From assembly GCF_001552555.1 (NCBI RefSeq), contig NZ_BCRK01000012.1, positions 1 through 61,722 on the forward strand: DNA of 61,722 nt, in the 5' to 3' direction. The notes beneath the pieces are model-generated. The model saw only the letters and a program-made list of their open reading frames with translations. It had not been told where the DNA came from and did not search any database. Shown here piece by piece: positions 50,864-59,373 of this stretch (position 1 is the stretch's first letter; each line of letters begins with the position of its first letter). Origin of the DNA: Nocardiopsis trehalosi NBRC 14201. GTDB taxonomy: Bacteria; Actinomycetota; Actinomycetes; Streptosporangiales; Streptosporangiaceae. The translations under genes and the position numbers were made by a program.

Positions 50864-52252
50864 ATGCGAAGGTCCCGCCGCCTGACGGCGCTCGCCGCGT
50901 CGGCCGCCGCCGGCCTGCTGCTCAGCTCCTGCGCGGCGCGGCCGGCCGAGGACGACGGCTCGACGATCACCGTGTGGAGCCTGGAGAACATCACCGAGAG
51001 GGCGGCCGCCACCCAGCGGATCGTCGACCGGTTCACCGCAGATACCGGCATCGAGGTGGAACTCGTCGGCGTGGACGAGAACCAGCTCGGCCAGCTCATC
51101 ATGTCCGCCGCGGCCGCCGGCACCCTGCCCGACGTCATCGGGGCCGTGCCGCTGTCGTCGGTGCGCCTCATGGCCGCCAACGACCTCCTCGACACCGAGG
51201 CCGCCACCCGGATCGTCGACGACCTCGACCCCGCGACCTTCGACCCCCAGGCCCTGGAGCTGACCACCGAGGGCGACCGGCGGCTCGCCGTGCCCTCCGA
51301 CGCCTGGGCGCAGCTCCTCGTCTACCGCGCCGACCTGTTCGCCGACGCCGGCCTGGCCCCGCCCGACACCTACGCCGCCATCGAGGAGGCCGCCCGCACC
51401 CTCGACGGCCCCGACATGGACGGCATCTCCCTGGCCACCGACCCCGCCGACGCGTTCACCCAGCAGAGCTTCGAATACCTCGCCCTCGCCAACGGCTGCG
51501 AACTCGTGGACGGCGCCGGCGAGGTCCTGCTCGACAGCCCCGAATGCCGGCGCGCCTTCGCGTTCTACGGCGGCCTGGTCACCGACCACTCCGCCGAGGG
51601 CACCCAGACCGTCGACTCCACCCGCGCCACCTACTTCGCCGGCCGCTCCGCCATGATCGTCTGGTCCTCCTTCCTGCTCGACGAGCTCGCCGGACTCCGC
51701 GACGACGCCCTGCCGAGCTGCCCCGAATGCCGCGACGACCCCCGCTGGCTGGCCGACAACAGCGGCGTCGTCACCGCCGTCCAGGGCCCCGACGGCGACG
51801 CCCCCGCCCAGTTCGGCGAGATCACCTCGTGGGCGGTCACCACCACCGCCCACACGGGCTCCGCGCGGACCTTCGTCGAGCACATGCTGGACGAGGGCTA
51901 CGCCGACTGGTTCGGCATGGCCCCCGAGGGCAAGTTCCCCGCCCGCTCCGGCACCCCCGACGACCCCGACCGGTTCCAGCGCGCCTGGGACGCCGCCGAC
52001 GCCGGCGTGGACACCCGCGCCCCGCTCGCCGACGTCTACCCGCCCGAGGTCCTCGACCAGCAGCGCAACGGCATCGGCAGCATGCAGCGGTGGGGGATCA
52101 CCCAGGGGCAGGGCCGGCTCGTCGGCGCCACCATGGGCGAACTCCCCGTCCCGCAGGCCGTCAGCGCCATCGCCGGCGGCCAACTCGACCCGGCCGAGGC
52201 CGCCGAGCAGGCCGACGCCGACGTCACCGCCATCCAGACGTCGCTCCAGTAG
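50864..52252 (+). CDS. Sugar ABC transporter substrate-binding lipoprotein (family 1)
   Basis: A 462-residue extracytoplasmic binding protein of the CUT1/MalE type. Signal peptide with lipobox GLLLSSCAA (lipidated Cys23). SBP features: TITVWSLENITERAA, LPDVIGAVPLSSVRLM, PSDAWAQLLVYRADLFADAG and YFAGRSAMIVWSSFLLDEL. ATG at 50864 after GAGAGGCAG. It leads a rightward operon of two permeases, a ROK regulator and a dehydrogenase. The ligand is probably an oligosaccharide handled by the divergent glycosidases. Confidence 0.92.
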   Translation: MRRSRRLTALAASAAAGLLLSSCAARPAEDDGSTITVWSLENITERAAATQRIVDRFTADTGIEVELVGVDENQLGQLIMSAAAAGTLPDVIGAVPLSSVRLMAANDLLDTEAATRIVDDLDPATFDPQALELTTEGDRRLAVPSDAWAQLLVYRADLFADAGLAPPDTYAAIEEAARTLDGPDMDGISLATDPADAFTQQSFEYLALANGCELVDGAGEVLLDSPECRRAFAFYGGLVTDHSAEGTQTVDSTRATYFAGRSAMIVWSSFLLDELAGLRDDALPSCPECRDDPRWLADNSGVVTAVQGPDGDAPAQFGEITSWAVTTTAHTGSARTFVEHMLDEGYADWFGMAPEGKFPARSGTPDDPDRFQRAWDAADAGVDTRAPLADVYPPEVLDQQRNGIGSMQRWGITQGQGRLVGATMGELPVPQAVSAIAGGQLDPAEAAEQADADVTAIQTSLQ

Positions 52253-52337
52253 CCGTCCACCCAGCCGTCCACCGCAGCCGTCCACCGCGGTGCGGGGCCG
52301 CCGCCCCGCCGCCCGACCGTCCATCCGAGGTGGCCAC

Positions 52338-53351
52338 ATGACCCGACCGTCCCCCGGGACCTCCGCCCGCCCCGCCGGCCCGCCCGGCGCCGCCCGCGGC
52401 CGGCCCGCCCGCCGCACCACCGCCGCCGCCCGGGAGAACCGGGCCGGCCTGGCGTTCGTCTCGCCGACCCTGATCGTGGTCCTCGCGGTCGTCGTGCTGC
52501 CGATCCTGTGGACGGTGCTGCTCGCCTTCCAGCGCACCCGCCTGGTCGACATCCAGACCACCGGCCTGTTCGGGAACTGGACGCTGCGCAACTTCGAGCT
52601 CGTCTTCACCTCGCCCGGCTTCTGGTCCTCGCTGTGGACCACCCTGCTGTACACGGTCGGGTCCACCGCCGGGTCGATCGCCCTCGGCCTCGTCGCCGCG
52701 CTGGCGCTGCGCCGCCCGTTCCGCGGCCGGGGCCTGCTGCGCGGGTCGATGCTGGTGCCCTACGTGGCGCCGGTCGTCGCCGTCACCTTCGTCTGGGAGG
52801 TCATGCTCAGCCCCCAGTACGGCATCGTCAACGAGTGGGGCACCGAACTCCTCGGCTGGGACGCCCCCATCGCGTTCCTCAGCCAGCGCAACGCCGACGT
52901 CAGCGTCCTCGGGGTGCAGCTGCCCGTCCCGGTCGCCCTGCTGACCGTCATCGTGTTCGAGATCTGGCGGTACTTCCCGTTCGCGTTCCTGTTCCTGCTC
53001 GCCCGGCTCCAGGCCGTGCCCAACGGGCTGGAGGAGGCCGCCACCATCGACGGCGCCGGCCTGTGGCAGACCTTCCGGCACATCCTGCTGCCCCAGCTCA
53101 TGCCGGTGATCTCGCTGCTGGCTGTGCTCCGGCTGATCATGACCTTCAACAAGTTCGACGACGTCTACCTGCTCACGGGCGGCGGCGCCGGCACCGACGT
53201 GGTCGCGGTCCGCGTGTACGAGTTCCTCACCGCGCGCTTCGACGTCGGCGCCGCCGCCGCGCAGGCGCTGGTGCTGGCCGCGGTCCTCACCGTGCTGCTC
53301 GGCGTGTACTTCGCGTTCTTCGCCCGCCGGACCCAGGAGGAGGCACAGTGA
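52338..53351 (+). CDS. Sugar ABC permease (MalF-like)
   Basis: A 337-residue permease with a disordered Pro/Ala-rich N-terminus (~1-35) and six helices. First helix FVSPTLIVVLAVVVLPILW; EAA loop EEAATIDGAGLWQTFRHILL. ATG at 52338 behind CGAGGTGG. Its stop overlaps the next gene's GTG (GTGA). Confidence 0.93.
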   Translation: MTRPSPGTSARPAGPPGAARGRPARRTTAAARENRAGLAFVSPTLIVVLAVVVLPILWTVLLAFQRTRLVDIQTTGLFGNWTLRNFELVFTSPGFWSSLWTTLLYTVGSTAGSIALGLVAALALRRPFRGRGLLRGSMLVPYVAPVVAVTFVWEVMLSPQYGIVNEWGTELLGWDAPIAFLSQRNADVSVLGVQLPVPVALLTVIVFEIWRYFPFAFLFLLARLQAVPNGLEEAATIDGAGLWQTFRHILLPQLMPVISLLAVLRLIMTFNKFDDVYLLTGGGAGTDVVAVRVYEFLTARFDVGAAAAQALVLAAVLTVLLGVYFAFFARRTQEEAQ

Positions 53352-54214
53352 CCCGCGCCGGATTCGAGAAGCGGGTGTTCGGGGCCCTGCGCTGGGTGGT
53401 GATCGCCTTCCTCGCGGTGATCACCCTCTTCCCCTTCTACTACATGGCCGTGCTGTCGGTGAAGCCGATCGACCAGCTGCTGCTCGACCCCGGGCGCATC
53501 TGGGTGTCGGCGTCGGAGTTCACCCTCGACACCTACCGCACCGTGCTGGCCTCCACCGATGACGGCGGGCAGGGGTTCCTCCGGCTGCTCGCCAACTCCG
53601 CCGTGGTGTCGCTGGGCACGGTCGCGCTCACCCTGCTGGCGTCGATCCCCGGCGCCTACGCGGTCAGCCGGCTGAGGTTCTTCGGCGGCCGCCAGGTCAG
53701 CGCCCTGTTCCTGGCCGTGTACCTGTTCCCCGCCACGCTGCTGGCCGTCCCGCTGTTCGTCATCTTCGCCCGCATCGGGCTCCAGGGCAGCCTCGTGGGA
53801 CTCGCCGTCGTCTACATCGCGCAGACCGTGCCCGTGTCGATCTACATGCTGCGCAACTACTTCGCGACCATTCCGAAGAGCATCGAGGAGGCCGCGGCGC
53901 TCGATGGCTGCTCACGGCCCGCGATCGTGCGTAAGATCGTTCTGCCGCTCGCCGCGCCGTCGCTGATGGCCACCGGACTCTACGTCTTCATGATCGCCTG
54001 GAACGAGTTCCTGTTCGCACTGCTCTTCCTGGCCGCCGACCCGAGCCTGTGGACCGTCTCGCTCGGCCTGCAGCAGCTCGCCAACGGCATCGAGGTGCCC
54101 AAGACCGTGCTCATGGCCGGATCGGTCGTGCTCACCGTCCCGGTCGTCGCGCTGTTCTACGCGGCCGAGCGCATGCTGACCGAGGGGCTCACCAGCGGGG
54201 CCGACAAGAGCTGA
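53348..54214 (+). CDS. Sugar ABC permease (MalG-like)
   Basis: A 288-residue partner permease. EAA loop EEAAALDGCSRPAIVRKIVL; helices from WVVIAFLAVITLFPFYYM onward. GTG start overlaps the MalF-like stop with GGAGGAGG upstream. No ATPase gene follows. As in other actinobacterial CUT1 systems, a shared ATPase such as MsiK elsewhere in the genome is expected (family knowledge). Confidence 0.93.
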   Translation: MTRAGFEKRVFGALRWVVIAFLAVITLFPFYYMAVLSVKPIDQLLLDPGRIWVSASEFTLDTYRTVLASTDDGGQGFLRLLANSAVVSLGTVALTLLASIPGAYAVSRLRFFGGRQVSALFLAVYLFPATLLAVPLFVIFARIGLQGSLVGLAVVYIAQTVPVSIYMLRNYFATIPKSIEEAAALDGCSRPAIVRKIVLPLAAPSLMATGLYVFMIAWNEFLFALLFLAADPSLWTVSLGLQQLANGIEVPKTVLMAGSVVLTVPVVALFYAAERMLTEGLTSGADKS

Positions 54215-54255
54215 CCGCGCCGTCGGGCGCCGCACCACACGCGAGGAGGGAGACG

Positions 54256-55428
54256 ATGGCCACCGCACCCACGAGCGCCGGGAGCATGCTGCAGCTCGTC
54301 CGCAGCGGCCAGGCGAACACGCGGCGCGAACTCCAGGCGCTCACCGGCCTGTCGCGCTCCACGGTGGCGCACCGGCTCGACCTGCTGCTCGACGTGGGCT
54401 GGCTGGAGGAGTCCGGTGTCGACTCCTCCTCCGGCGGCCGCCCGCCCACCCGGCTCCGCTTCAACGAGGGCCACGCCGTGGTCCTCGCCGCCAGCCTCGA
54501 CACCACCCGCGCCCGCGCCGCCGTCCTCGACCTCGGCGGGCGCCCCCTCGCCGAGCACAGCGGCGACCTGCACGTCTCCGACGGCCCCGAACCCGTCCTC
54601 GACACCCTCGCCGGCTGGTTCACCGACCTGCTGGAGCGGGCCGGGCGCCGCGCCGACGAGGTCTGCGGCATCGGGGTGGCCGTCCCCGGGCCGGTCGAGT
54701 TCGAGACCGGCCGCGTCGTCCGGCCGCCCATCATGCCCGGCTGGGACGGCTACCCCATCCCCGACCACCTCCGCAAGACGTTCGACGCGCCCGTGCTCGT
54801 CGACAACGACGCCAACATGATGGCCCTCGGCGAACACGCCGCGGGCCACCCCGACTGCCCCGCGTTCGTCCTGGTCAAGGTCTCCACCGGCATCGGCGCC
54901 GGCGTCATCGTCTCCGGCGGCGTCTACCGCGGCATCGACGGCGGCGCCGGCGACATCGGCCACATCCGGCTGCACGACCGCGACGACGCCCTGTGCCAGT
55001 GCGGCTCCCGCGGCTGCCTGGCCGCCGTCGCCAGCGGCCGCGCCCTCGCCGCCGAACTCACCCGCCTCGGCGTCCCCACCGACTCCGGGTCCGGGGTCCG
55101 CGACCACCTCCGCGCCGACCTCCCCGAGGCCGTCCGGCTCGCCCGCGAGGCCGGGCGCCGCGTCGGCGAGGTCCTGACCACGGTCGTGTGCGTCCTCAAC
55201 CCCGGCGTGCTCATGGTCTCCGGCGACCTCGCCGAGACCCACTTCGTGACCGGGGTGCGCGAGGTCCTGTACCAGCGCGCCCTGGCCCGGGCCACCCGCA
55301 ACCTGCAGGTGGTCACCGGGCGGCTCGGCGACCGCGCCGGGCTGCACGGCGTCGGCCGCCTCGTGGTCGACCACCTGTACGCGCCCGCCCAGGCGGACGC
55401 CCGTCTCGCGGAAGGCACCGCACCATGA
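54256..55428 (+). CDS. ROK-family transcriptional regulator 2
   Basis: A 390-residue ROK repressor. Winged helix at ~8-65 (LVRSGQANTRRELQALTGL, RSTVAHRLDLLLDVGWL), then the ROK sensor with GAGDIGHIRLHDRDD and the zinc/signature segment CQCGSRGCLAAVASG. Phosphate-site region VLVDNDANMMALGEHA. ATG at 54256 after GAGGAGGGAGACG, 41 bases behind the permease. It probably represses its own operon and perhaps the divergent glycosidase operon; no clear palindrome was found there. Confidence 0.9.
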   Translation: MATAPTSAGSMLQLVRSGQANTRRELQALTGLSRSTVAHRLDLLLDVGWLEESGVDSSSGGRPPTRLRFNEGHAVVLAASLDTTRARAAVLDLGGRPLAEHSGDLHVSDGPEPVLDTLAGWFTDLLERAGRRADEVCGIGVAVPGPVEFETGRVVRPPIMPGWDGYPIPDHLRKTFDAPVLVDNDANMMALGEHAAGHPDCPAFVLVKVSTGIGAGVIVSGGVYRGIDGGAGDIGHIRLHDRDDALCQCGSRGCLAAVASGRALAAELTRLGVPTDSGSGVRDHLRADLPEAVRLAREAGRRVGEVLTTVVCVLNPGVLMVSGDLAETHFVTGVREVLYQRALARATRNLQVVTGRLGDRAGLHGVGRLVVDHLYAPAQADARLAEGTAP

Positions 55429-56306
55429 GCACACCCGTCCGTGTCGGACTCGTCGGAGCCGGCCCCTGGGCGGCGGACATGCACGCCCCCATGCTGGCCG
55501 CCGGACCCGAGACCGAACTCAGCGCGGTATGGGCGCGGCGCCCGGAGGCCGCCGCCGCCCTGGCCGCGCGCCACGGCGCCACCGCCGCCGCCTCGCTCGA
55601 CGAGCTGTTCGACGCCTGCGAGGCCGTCGCCTTCGCCGTTCCGCCCGGCGTCCAGGCGCGGATCGCGCCGCGCGCCGCCGCCGCCGGGCGCGCCCTGCTG
55701 CTGGAGAAGCCGCTCGGATTCACCCTCGACGAGGCCCGCGCCGTGGCCGACGCCGTCGAGGAGGCCGGCGTGGTGTCGATGATGGTGCTCAGCAAGCGCT
55801 ACCACCCGGAGACCCGCGCGTTCCTGGAGCGCGCCTCCCGGATGAAGGTCACCGGCGCCCGCTCCTGCTTCCTGCACGGCGTCTTCCTCGGTGGGGACAT
55901 GGCCACGCCGTGGCGGTTGGAGTACGGCGCCCTGCTCGACCTCGGACCGCACCTGCTCGACCTGGTCGACGCGGCCGTCGGCCCCATCACCGGTATCCGC
56001 GCGACGGGCGACCCGCGCACCTGGATCGAACTCACCTGCGAGCACGAGAACGGCGCCGTCAGCCAGTCGTCGCTGTCGGGGGCGGTGCGGCTGCCCACCG
56101 GCCACACCTCCATCGAGCTGTACGGGCCCGAGGAGACCCTGGTGCTCGACGGCGACGCGATGGACCACGACCAGTGCTGGCCGGTGCTGCGCCGGGAGTT
56201 CGCCGCGGCCGTGCGCACCGGCACCCCGCCCGACCTCGACGCCCGCCGGGGCCTGCGCCTCCAGGAGCTGCTGGAACTCGCCGCCGCCGACGCCCACGCG
56301 TCCTGA
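55425..56306 (+). CDS. Gfo/Idh/MocA-family sugar oxidoreductase
   Basis: A 293-residue NAD(P)-dependent dehydrogenase. Rossmann motif VGLVGAGPWAADMH; catalytic Lys in LLLEKPLGFT; C-terminal catalytic segment LDLGPHLLDLVDAA. Family members oxidise sugar hydroxyls, for example at C2, C3 or C5. The ATG overlaps the ROK stop (ATGA). Together with the divergent isomerase and second dehydrogenase, it suggests oxidative sugar processing. Shorter than the ~340 residues of many members, with a compact C-terminal half. Confidence 0.9.
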   Translation: MSTPVRVGLVGAGPWAADMHAPMLAAGPETELSAVWARRPEAAAALAARHGATAAASLDELFDACEAVAFAVPPGVQARIAPRAAAAGRALLLEKPLGFTLDEARAVADAVEEAGVVSMMVLSKRYHPETRAFLERASRMKVTGARSCFLHGVFLGGDMATPWRLEYGALLDLGPHLLDLVDAAVGPITGIRATGDPRTWIELTCEHENGAVSQSSLSGAVRLPTGHTSIELYGPEETLVLDGDAMDHDQCWPVLRREFAAAVRTGTPPDLDARRGLRLQELLELAAADAHAS

Positions 56307-56314
56307 CCCGGCCC

Positions 56315-56345
56315 GGCCGCCGGCCCCGCCGCGGGGCCGGCGGCC
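56315..56345 (+). terminator. Terminator of the second sugar operon
   Basis: GGCCGCCGGCCCCG pairs with CGGGGCCGGCGGCC around a 3-base loop (14-bp stem), starting 8 bases after the dehydrogenase stop. Confidence 0.82.
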
Positions 56346-56439
56346 GCCGTGCGCGGACGCGCGGACAGGGCGGCCGTCCGCCCTGTTCCGTCCCCCGCCG
56401 TGACCGGCGTTACCCCGCGCCGTCCCCCCATCGTGGTGC

Positions 56440-57026
56440 GGACGTGCTAGGTTCGACGGAAGTTGCAGTCGTGGTTCCCATGGAATGCGTGCGCGCCCGC
56501 CCTCACCGGCCAGGGCGCCCCTCCTCCCGGTCCGGTGGTCCTTCCTCCGGTGGGGTGATCATCACGGCGACGCGGAACCCCGCAGATCGCGGGTTCCGGC
56601 CGGCCCCTGAGGAGACCGACATGACCACCGGAACCGCACCGCGGTCCCACCACGACCCGGGCTCCGGCCCGTCCGCCACCGGCGGCACCGGAACCCCTGC
56701 CGACGACTCCACCCCGCGCCGCCGCGTCCCGGCCGCGCACCCCGGGGCGGGGGCCGTCACCCGGCCCGACCACACCGGTCCGGCCTGACCCCCGGAGCGG
56801 CCCACGCCGCACCCCGAGCCCGCCCCGCGCGGGCGCAGCACCGCCGCCCGCGTGCGAGGCGGCGCACCACCCCGGCCGCAGCGCCCCGCACCGCGCGGGC
56901 AACGGCCCCCGTCGAAGCCCTTCGCACATCCTCGCTTCGACGTCGTCTTCTCCGGTCCGTTCCCGCGGCCCGCCGCGCGGCTCCGCCGCCGACGGCCCCG
57001 GCGCGCACCGAACAGGGAGTTCCCCA
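56440..57026 (+). promoter_or_regulatory. Long leader region of the DEAD-box helicase gene
   Basis: About 590 bases precede the helicase. A TAGGTT near 56447 could be a -10. From there the sequence (GTTGCAGTCGTGGTTCCC near 56462) is unlike coding DNA and rich in hairpins. One is GGAACCCCGC with GCGGGTTCC at about 56573-56596, just before the GAGGAG of a 55-codon frame. Cold-shock helicase genes often have long regulatory leaders. A structured RNA is possible but not proven. Confidence 0.4.
56621..56788 (+). CDS. Possible small 55-residue protein in the helicase leader
   Basis: MTTGTAPRSHHDPGSGPSAT begins 6 bases after TGAGGAGA, one of the best ribosome binding sites here, and ends at 56788. 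The product is Pro/Gly/Ser-rich with no predicted fold. It may be a leader ORF or a small disordered protein. The codons alone do not decide. Confidence 0.4.
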   Translation: MTTGTAPRSHHDPGSGPSATGGTGTPADDSTPRRRVPAAHPGAGAVTRPDHTGPA

Positions 57027-58532
57027 GTGAACCGCACCACCATGTCCGCCTCCCGCCAGCGCCCCGCCCGACAGGGCGGCCGCGGCCGGGGCGGCCCCGC
57101 CCGCCCGGCCGGGCGCCCCGCGGCCGTCCAGGGCGAGTTCGCCCTGCCGACCACCATCACCCCGCCGCTCCCGGCGGTGGAGGCCTTCGCCGACCTCGAC
57201 ATGCCGGCGGCGCTCACCGCCGAGCTGCTCCGCAACGGCGTCACCGCCCCCTTCCCGATCCAGGCGGCGACCCTGCCGAACTCGCTGGCCGGGCGCGACG
57301 TCCTCGGCCGGGGCCGCACCGGCTCCGGCAAGACCCTCGCCTTCGGGCTCTCCCTGCTCGCCCGCACCCACGGGCGGCGGGCGGAGCCGCGCCAGCCCCT
57401 GGCGCTCGTCCTGGTGCCCACGCGCGAACTGGCCCAGCAGGTCACCGCCGCGCTGACCCCCTACTCCCGCGCGGTGCGGGTGCGCCTGGCCACCGTGGTC
57501 GGCGGCATGTCGCTCACCCGCCAGGCCGCCGCGCTGCGCTCCGGCGCCGAGATCGTCGTCGCCACCCCGGGGCGCCTGCGCGACCTGGTCGAGCGCGGCG
57601 ACTGCCGCCTGGGCGAGGTCGAGGCGACCGTCCTGGACGAGGCCGACCAGATGGCCGACATGGGCTTCCTGCCCCAGGTCACCAACCTGCTGGAGCAGGT
57701 GCGGCCCGGTGGGCAGCGCCTGCTGTTCTCCGCCACCCTGGACCGCAACGTCGACCGGCTCGTGCGCCGGTTCCTGAGCGACCCGGTGGTCCACTCGGTC
57801 GACCCCTCCGCAGGGGCGGTCACCACCATGGAGCACCACGTCCTGCACGTGGACGACGCCGACCGGCACACCACCGCGACGCACATCGCGGCGCGCGAGG
57901 GCCGGGTCATCATGTTCATGGACACCAAGCGCTCCGTGGACCGGATGACCAAGACCCTGCTCGCCAACGGCGTGCACGCGGGGGCGCTGCACGGCGGCAA
58001 GTCGCAGGGGCAGCGCAACCGGACGCTCGACGGGTTCAAGAGCGGGCGCGTCACCGCCCTGGTCGCCACCAACGTGGCCGCCCGCGGCATCCACGTCGAC
58101 GGCCTGGACCTCGTCCTCAACATCGACCCGCCCGCCGACCACAAGGACTACCTGCACCGCGGCGGTCGCACCGCCCGCGCGGGGGAGTCGGGCAGCGTGG
58201 TCACGCTCGTCGCCCCCTCCCAGCGCCGGGACATGGCGCGGCTGATGACGGCGGCCGGCATCACCCCGCACACCGCGCGGGTGCGGCCCGGCGACGCCGA
58301 ACTCACCCGGGTCACCGGGGCTCGGGAGCCGTCGGGCATCCCGGTCGCCGTCGAGGCGCCCGCCGCCGCGCCGCCGCGCGGCCGGGGCGGTTCGGGCGCG
58401 CCGCGCGGCCGGAGCGGCTCCGCGCCGCGCCAGGCGCGGGACGGTTCGGTGCCGTCCGGCGAGCGCCGGGGCCACCGCGGCCGCGGCGGCCGGGGTTCCG
58501 CCCGCTCCGCCACCCGGGGCTCGGCCGTCTGA
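57027..58532 (+). CDS. DEAD-box ATP-dependent RNA helicase
   Basis: A 501-residue RNA helicase. Q-motif region FPIQAATLPNSL, Walker A GRGRTGSGKT, motif Ia PTRELAQQV, motif Ib TPGRLRDL, motif II VLDEADQMADMGF, motif III LFSATLDRN, motif V ARGIHVDGLD and motif VI HRGGRTARAG. The N-terminal ~35 residues and the C-terminal ~65 residues are Arg/Gly-rich (RGRGG-type), likely RNA-binding tails. It probably remodels structured RNA, for instance in cold stress or ribosome assembly. GTG at 57027 with GGGAG 7-8 bases upstream. Confidence 0.93.
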   Translation: MNRTTMSASRQRPARQGGRGRGGPARPAGRPAAVQGEFALPTTITPPLPAVEAFADLDMPAALTAELLRNGVTAPFPIQAATLPNSLAGRDVLGRGRTGSGKTLAFGLSLLARTHGRRAEPRQPLALVLVPTRELAQQVTAALTPYSRAVRVRLATVVGGMSLTRQAAALRSGAEIVVATPGRLRDLVERGDCRLGEVEATVLDEADQMADMGFLPQVTNLLEQVRPGGQRLLFSATLDRNVDRLVRRFLSDPVVHSVDPSAGAVTTMEHHVLHVDDADRHTTATHIAAREGRVIMFMDTKRSVDRMTKTLLANGVHAGALHGGKSQGQRNRTLDGFKSGRVTALVATNVAARGIHVDGLDLVLNIDPPADHKDYLHRGGRTARAGESGSVVTLVAPSQRRDMARLMTAAGITPHTARVRPGDAELTRVTGAREPSGIPVAVEAPAAAPPRGRGGSGAPRGRSGSAPRQARDGSVPSGERRGHRGRGGRGSARSATRGSAV

Positions 58533-58866
58533 CCCTCCCCGCCCGGCGGTCGGCCCTCGCCGCACCGCCGCACCGCCGTGCCACGTCCCGCCCCGTCGCC
58601 GGTCCCCGGCGGCGGGGCGGCGCCGTTCCCGGCGCTCCGCCGGCCCCGACCGCGGATTCCGGAGAATCCCGTGGGGCGCGCGGGAATTTCGGTGCCGCCC
58701 CCACCGTTGTGCCCGGTGCAGGACGATGCGGTACGTGTCCCCCGGGCCTCACCTATCGCCTTCGCGGAATACCGCGCCCGCGGACCCCTCGGGGTTCCGG
58801 GCGGTCTTTCGGAGCCGCGTTGTGCACCGCGCCGAGAGGCGACCGCCGCATCGGACCTGTACGCGT
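58533..58866 (+). other. Gene-free stretch before a strong terminator (possible small transcript)
   Basis: About 330 bases follow the helicase. The middle part (58660-58790) is less GC-rich than its surroundings (GGAATTTCGG, CCTATCGCCTTCGCGG). A 96-codon frame from the GTG at 58578 runs to the terminator, but its codon third positions are less GC-biased than real genes here. It may be a 3' UTR, a small RNA or a weak gene. Confidence 0.35.
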
Positions 58867-58910
58867 GACGGCCCCGGTGAGCCACGGCTCGCCGGGGCCG
58901 TCCGCCTTTT
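58867..58910 (+). terminator. Strong intrinsic terminator with T-run
   Basis: GACGGCCCCGGTGAGC pairs with GCTCGCCGGGGCCGTC (16 pairs, one G-T) around a 4-base loop, followed by CGCCTTTT. This is the most classical terminator in the window. Confidence 0.9.
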
Positions 58911-59025
58911 CCCGCCCCGTCCCGCCGGTCGGAACGCGACACCCGGCCGCCCCCGCACCTCCGCCCCCACCGCGCCGCAGAGAGCGGGGGAGCGGCGATG
59001 GCGGCGGACGGCCGCCCCGCCGCCC

Positions 59026-59295
59026 TCAGCCGCCGCGGCACGGCCGCCGCCGGAACGGGTCGGGCGACCGGCCCCGGGCGACACCGCCCACCACGGCGGC
59101 GACCTCCCGCGCGCCCTCGGCGGTGTCCGGGGCGAGGACGGCGACCGTCTCCGACACCGGCCGGTCGACCGTCAGCTCCCACTCGCCGTCGCGGTACAGG
59201 GCGACGGCCGGCCCGGCACGCCCGTCCGGCCCCCACCCCGGGCCGCCGGCCACGGGGGCGACGGCCACCCGGCCGGGCACACGGGCCGGCACCAC
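59026..59295 (-). CDS. Small conserved-looking hypothetical protein
   Basis: An 89-residue protein. Its core, VALYRDGEWELTVDRPVSET followed by VAVLAPDTAEGAREVAAVVG, has strong coding character. The N- and C-termini are Gly/Arg-rich. GTG at 59295 (or the adjacent GTG) behind GAGGAGGGTCTGGAG. It follows the LLM-hemerythrin gene in the same frame and direction, 78 bases after its stop, so the two are probably cotranscribed. No family or function is recognised. Confidence 0.6.
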   Translation of the reverse strand: MVPARVPGRVAVAPVAGGPGWGPDGRAGPAVALYRDGEWELTVDRPVSETVAVLAPDTAEGAREVAAVVGGVARGRSPDPFRRRPCRGG

Positions 59296-59373
59296 CTCCA
59301 GACCCTCCTCGGCGGACGCGGCCGGGGAGCGGTGGGGGCCGCGCCCCCGGGCGGCCGGGGGCGCGGCGGGGGG

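Noticed and set aside
58578-58868. A 96-codon frame ending at the strong terminator
   Set aside because: Third-position GC bias is weaker than in real genes here and no ribosome binding site is visible. Kept only as part of the gap note.
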